A DNA stretch of 64,000 nucleotides, from the NCBI GenBank assembly GCA_014323795.1, contig JACONK010000007.1:36831-100830 (forward strand), given 5' to 3'. The notes under the pieces were generated by a model. That model was not told where the DNA came from and ran no database searches. It saw nothing but the letters and a program-made list of their open reading frames with translations. This DNA comes from Paracoccaceae bacterium. GTDB taxonomy: Bacteria > Pseudomonadota > Alphaproteobacteria > Rhodobacterales > Rhodobacteraceae. Position 1 is the stretch's first letter. Each line of letters starts with the position of its first letter. Made by a program: the position numbers and the translations under genes. This document shows, piece by piece, positions 61,884-64,000 of the stretch.

Positions 61884-62282
61884 TCAGTTTTCGTAAAGAA
61901 GCACCCCGATGGAAGAGTTTTTGGCAATCTCTTCCCAGCCCACCCGGCACATTGTATCGGGTTTTTCCGGGCTCGCGCCACGTTTTTCCAGCCAGGCGCG
62001 GCCGCGTTCTTTCATGCGGGCCTTTTCGGCAGCACTGGCCACGTAGGTTTCAATTTCCGTTTTCGTATAACCCTGATCAAACGCCTGTCGGTGAATGGCA
62101 TGCAGGATGCGGGCACCTTTGACCAGACGTCCGGAAATGCCGGCACAGCGTTTACGGATCTCATTGGCAATCCCGACAATCAGCAGCTGATTGTTGATCT
62201 GGATATTATCCCGCAACGGTATCTTTGCAGCCGCAGGGACAGCAAGTGCCAGAACAAGGATAAACGCGAGGGGTTTGCGCAT
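61884..62282 (-). CDS. DUF5333 secreted protein
   Basis: The 132-residue protein has a signal peptide (RKPLAFILVLALAVPAAAK) and a helical mature part with IPLRDNIQINNQLLIVGIAN, EIRKRCAGISGRLVKGARIL and YTKTEIETYVASAAEKARMK, plus two Cys (KRC and TMC) that could form a disulfide. This matches DUF5333, a Rhodobacterales-type protein which, from memory, is encoded inside nuo operons. The start at 62282 fits the signal peptide; the longer frame upstream has no signal. It follows DUF5337 on the same strand. Confidence 0.85.
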   Translation of the reverse strand: MRKPLAFILVLALAVPAAAKIPLRDNIQINNQLLIVGIANEIRKRCAGISGRLVKGARILHAIHRQAFDQGYTKTEIETYVASAAEKARMKERGRAWLEKRGASPEKPDTMCRVGWEEIAKNSSIGVLLYEN

Positions 62283-62453
62283 GTCGAAAGCTCCGCATGA
62301 TCTCCCTTGGGCAACACTCTGCCCCGGAAAATCACCTTTGTTACGTTGATATAAAGTACCGCACTGTTTCACTGTCGCAGGGCTGAAACATACCAAAAAT
62401 CCGATCACGCTGCGCAAATTACCGCCGAATTCGATCACGAAGGGGGCAGGGCC

Positions 62454-62657
62454 CTAATCCTTGTCGCTTGTCACCGGCCACCAGGTTAAAAAGAGTACGA
62501 TCAAAGCCCAAAAAAACGCAGCAAGGGCAGCAAGGTCAATCAGAAAGGCATAGCGGATATCGAACCCCAGTTGCCCACCTGCAAAACTTGCCCCCATCCA
62601 AACGACCATTGTGGCAATTATCACGATCGCTGCGATTCTGACTTGTGCCGCTTTCAT
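62454..62657 (-). CDS. DUF5337 small membrane protein
   Basis: The 67-residue protein has two hydrophobic helices, IAAIVIIATMVVWMGASFAG and LIDLAALAAFFWALIVLFLT, linked by GQLGFDIRYAF. The pattern GxxxGxxxRYxFLxDLAALAAFFWALxV is DUF5337, a small protein which I associate with nuo operons in Rhodobacterales. The ATG at 62657 gives the family length. A terminator of the upstream RTX gene separates it from that gene, so it likely begins its own transcript. Confidence 0.82.
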   Translation of the reverse strand: MKAAQVRIAAIVIIATMVVWMGASFAGGQLGFDIRYAFLIDLAALAAFFWALIVLFLTWWPVTSDKD

Positions 62658-62725
62658 GTTTTTCGGTTGGCAAATGTCGTTTAGGCTGACAGCGGGCTTT
62701 GGGGCGTTTTGTTGGATAGGCGGAT

Positions 62726-62768
62726 ATAAAAACGCCCGGCCCGCCGATACCGCGTTCGGTGCGGCGGG
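62726..62768 (-). terminator. Rho-independent terminator downstream of the RTX-type gene
   Basis: On the minus strand CCCGCCG pairs with CGGCGGG, enclosing an ACCG/CGGT inner stem, and the hairpin is followed by CCGGGCGTTTTTATA. It lies about 85 bases beyond the stop of the RTX-type gene. A second hairpin (GGGCATG pairing with CATGCCC, 62783-62802) lies between the two. Confidence 0.65.
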
Positions 62769-62852
62769 TGCCAGGCGCAGGCGGGCATGTTTTGGCATGC
62801 CCCCCGGCGGGGCCTTTGAAAGGGCCCTGCCAGGGGGTGCGGGTTTCCTGCC

Positions 62853-64000
62853 TTACACGAACTCGAAAGAATCCTCTGTCAGGGCATTCCTCTGAACGCC
62901 TTCCAGGTAAATGGTGCCCTCATCCCATTCCACTCTGGCACCGGTTCCCTTGGCCCATTTCCTTATCGTCAGGTCAGAAAACTCCACACCCTCCAGCGCA
63001 AGCGTGTCCTTCCCGACAGAGAAATCGGTGACAATATCCCGGCCATGCTTTTCGCGGAACAAAAAGGTATCCCGGCCCTGATTCCCGGTCAGAATATCAT
63101 CCTGGGCACCCCCTTGCAGCCGGTCGCCTCCACGGCCACCGACAAGCCAGTCCCGGGCGTTGCCGCCGGACAGGAAATCATTCCCGCCAGAGCCTTCCAG
63201 ATAATCCCGGCCTTTCTTGCCGCGCAGAACAGACCCGCCAGAGTCAGCAGTCATATAATCCTTCAGGTTCTCGCGATTGGTGTCCCCGCTCCAGTCCCTT
63301 TTGGAGCTGTCCGCCTGAATGCGATGAAACCCGTCAGTGCTCTCCGGTGCCCGTGCCACCGGTGTGTAGGCGGGTGCCGGTTGTTCCGCAGGGGGTTCCT
63401 CCGCGGGTTGCGCAACGGGGTTCGCAGGGGTTTCTTCCGGGGTTTCAGCAGGTTCCCCTTCTTCCACTTCCGGGGCAGACGCAACGAACGCGAAAGAATC
63501 CCCTGTCAGGTCATCCTTTTGGACGCCCTCAAGGAGGATCACGCCCTCATCCCACTCAATTCTTGCGCCGGTTCCCTTGGCCCATTTCTTAATGGTCAAA
63601 TCAGAGAACTCCACGCCATGCAGCTCAAGCGTATCCTTCCCGACAGCAAAATCAGTGATGATGTCCGTCCCGTTATCTGAGCGGAATACAAAAGTATCCC
63701 GGCCCTGATTCCCGGTCAGAATATCATCTTGGGCACCCCCTTGCAGCCGGTCGCCGCCACGGCCACCGACAAGCCAGTCCCGGGCGTCGCCACCGGAAAG
63801 GAAATCATTCCCGCTATTACCTTCCAGATAATCCCGGCCATTTTTACCGCGCAGAACAGACCCGCCAGAGTCAGCAGTCATATAATCCTTCAGGTTCTCG
63901 CGATTGGTGTCCCCGCTCCAGTCCCTTTTGGAGCTGTCCGCCTGAATGCGATGAAACCCGCCGGTGCTCTCCGGCACCCGGGCCACCGGTGTGTAGGCGG
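62853..64000 (-). CDS. RTX-type calcium-binding repeat protein, C-terminal part
   Basis: The frame is open to the right edge, so the N-terminus is missing; 381 codons are visible. It contains two near-identical modules of 209 residues and starts a third. Each module has a head (GFHRIQADSSKRDWSGDTNR), a set of Gly/Asp nonapeptides (GNDFLSGG, RDWLVGGRGGDRLQGGAQDD, ILTGNQGRDTFVF), and a beta tail (ITDFAVGKDTLELHGVEFSD). A Pro/Glu-rich linker (PAETPEETPANPVAQPAEEP) joins them. Nonapeptides of this type bind calcium in type I secreted proteins. The last module ends the protein directly (EDSFEFV), as is common for C-terminal secretion signals. No enzyme domain is visible, so an adhesin or surface protein is plausible. 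Confidence 0.85.
   Translation of the reverse strand, partial: AYTPVARVPESTGGFHRIQADSSKRDWSGDTNRENLKDYMTADSGGSVLRGKNGRDYLEGNSGNDFLSGGDARDWLVGGRGGDRLQGGAQDDILTGNQGRDTFVFRSDNGTDIITDFAVGKDTLELHGVEFSDLTIKKWAKGTGARIEWDEGVILLEGVQKDDLTGDSFAFVASAPEVEEGEPAETPEETPANPVAQPAEEPPAEQPAPAYTPVARAPESTDGFHRIQADSSKRDWSGDTNRENLKDYMTADSGGSVLRGKKGRDYLEGSGGNDFLSGGNARDWLVGGRGGDRLQGGAQDDILTGNQGRDTFLFREKHGRDIVTDFSVGKDTLALEGVEFSDLTIRKWAKGTGARVEWDEGTIYLEGVQRNALTEDSFEFV
62860..64000 (-). repeat. 627-bp direct tandem repeat within the RTX-type gene
   Basis: The sequence GGTGTGTAGGCGG at 63361 recurs at 63988, and the intervening modules match closely, giving a 627-base period (209 codons). The copies differ by scattered substitutions, mostly silent or conservative. 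The array runs beyond the window, so copy number is unknown. Confidence 0.9.

Overview
The window is GC-rich, densely two-stranded chromosomal DNA of an alphaproteobacterium close to Rhodobacterales. The basis is gene order and family content: ydcH/trmN6/DUF2007/polyprenyl synthase/TPR/ETF-QO, argH next to tlpA, twin-transmembrane protein next to the PduO adenosyltransferase, birA-coaX-rnj behind nuo genes, and the DUF5333/DUF5337 proteins that I associate with Rhodobacterales nuo operons. No rRNA, tRNA, prophage, insertion sequence or CRISPR array was recognised. Many spacers are 300-600 bases long and at least three genes are broken, which points to ongoing gene decay.

Layout. 1-11.6 kb: start of an S49 peptidase, a 66-nt tandem repeat, hemF, a DMT transporter, an acyl-CoA ligase, an M48-like membrane protein, a flavin-binding protein, parC, the twin-transmembrane protein with a cobalamin adenosyltransferase, and tag. 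11.9-20.4 kb: phaAB, ydcH, trmN6, DUF2007, decaprenyl-type synthase, TPR protein, ETF-QO, greA. 20.6-28.8 kb: a coupled molybdenum-cofactor operon (fdhD-mobA-mobB-moeA), azlCD, class II HMG-CoA reductase, argH with lptM, and tlpA. 29.1-36.5 kb: a Schlafen/AlbA_2 gene frameshifted at a G tract, an unknown protein, and a four-gene coupled operon (NicX-like ring-cleavage dioxygenase, alpha/beta hydrolase, atypical acyl-CoA-dehydrogenase-like flavoprotein, CoA ligase).

36.6-44.1 kb is a polysaccharide region: sugar transferase, Wza-type exporter, yjbH-yjbF-yjbE with a second partly duplicated yjbE, and sqdB (UDP-sulfoquinovose synthase). 44.7-48.4 kb: sdhCDAB with a VapD-like gene between sdhA and sdhB. 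48.5-53.9 kb: a dehydrogenase pseudogene, a CMD-family protein, an M48 protease, prfC and a DEAD-box helicase. 54-62.7 kb (minus strand) is an eroded complex I locus: DUF5337, DUF5333, a CMD pseudogene, then NuoL-like and NuoM-like proteins that are full length and translationally coupled but lack key proton-channel residues, then birA, coaX and rnj. The last 1.1 kb is the 3' part of an RTX-type repeat protein built from 209-residue tandem modules.

Two candidates for something undescribed stand out. One is the NicX/hydrolase/flavoprotein/CoA-ligase operon, which looks like a CoA-dependent route for an N-heteroaromatic or related acid. The other is the NuoL*/NuoM* pair, retained where a complex I operon would be expected. 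Complex II and ETF-QO look intact, so electrons can still enter the quinone pool without complex I. G/C homopolymers of 7-11 bases recur in coding and upstream DNA and may act as mutable switches.
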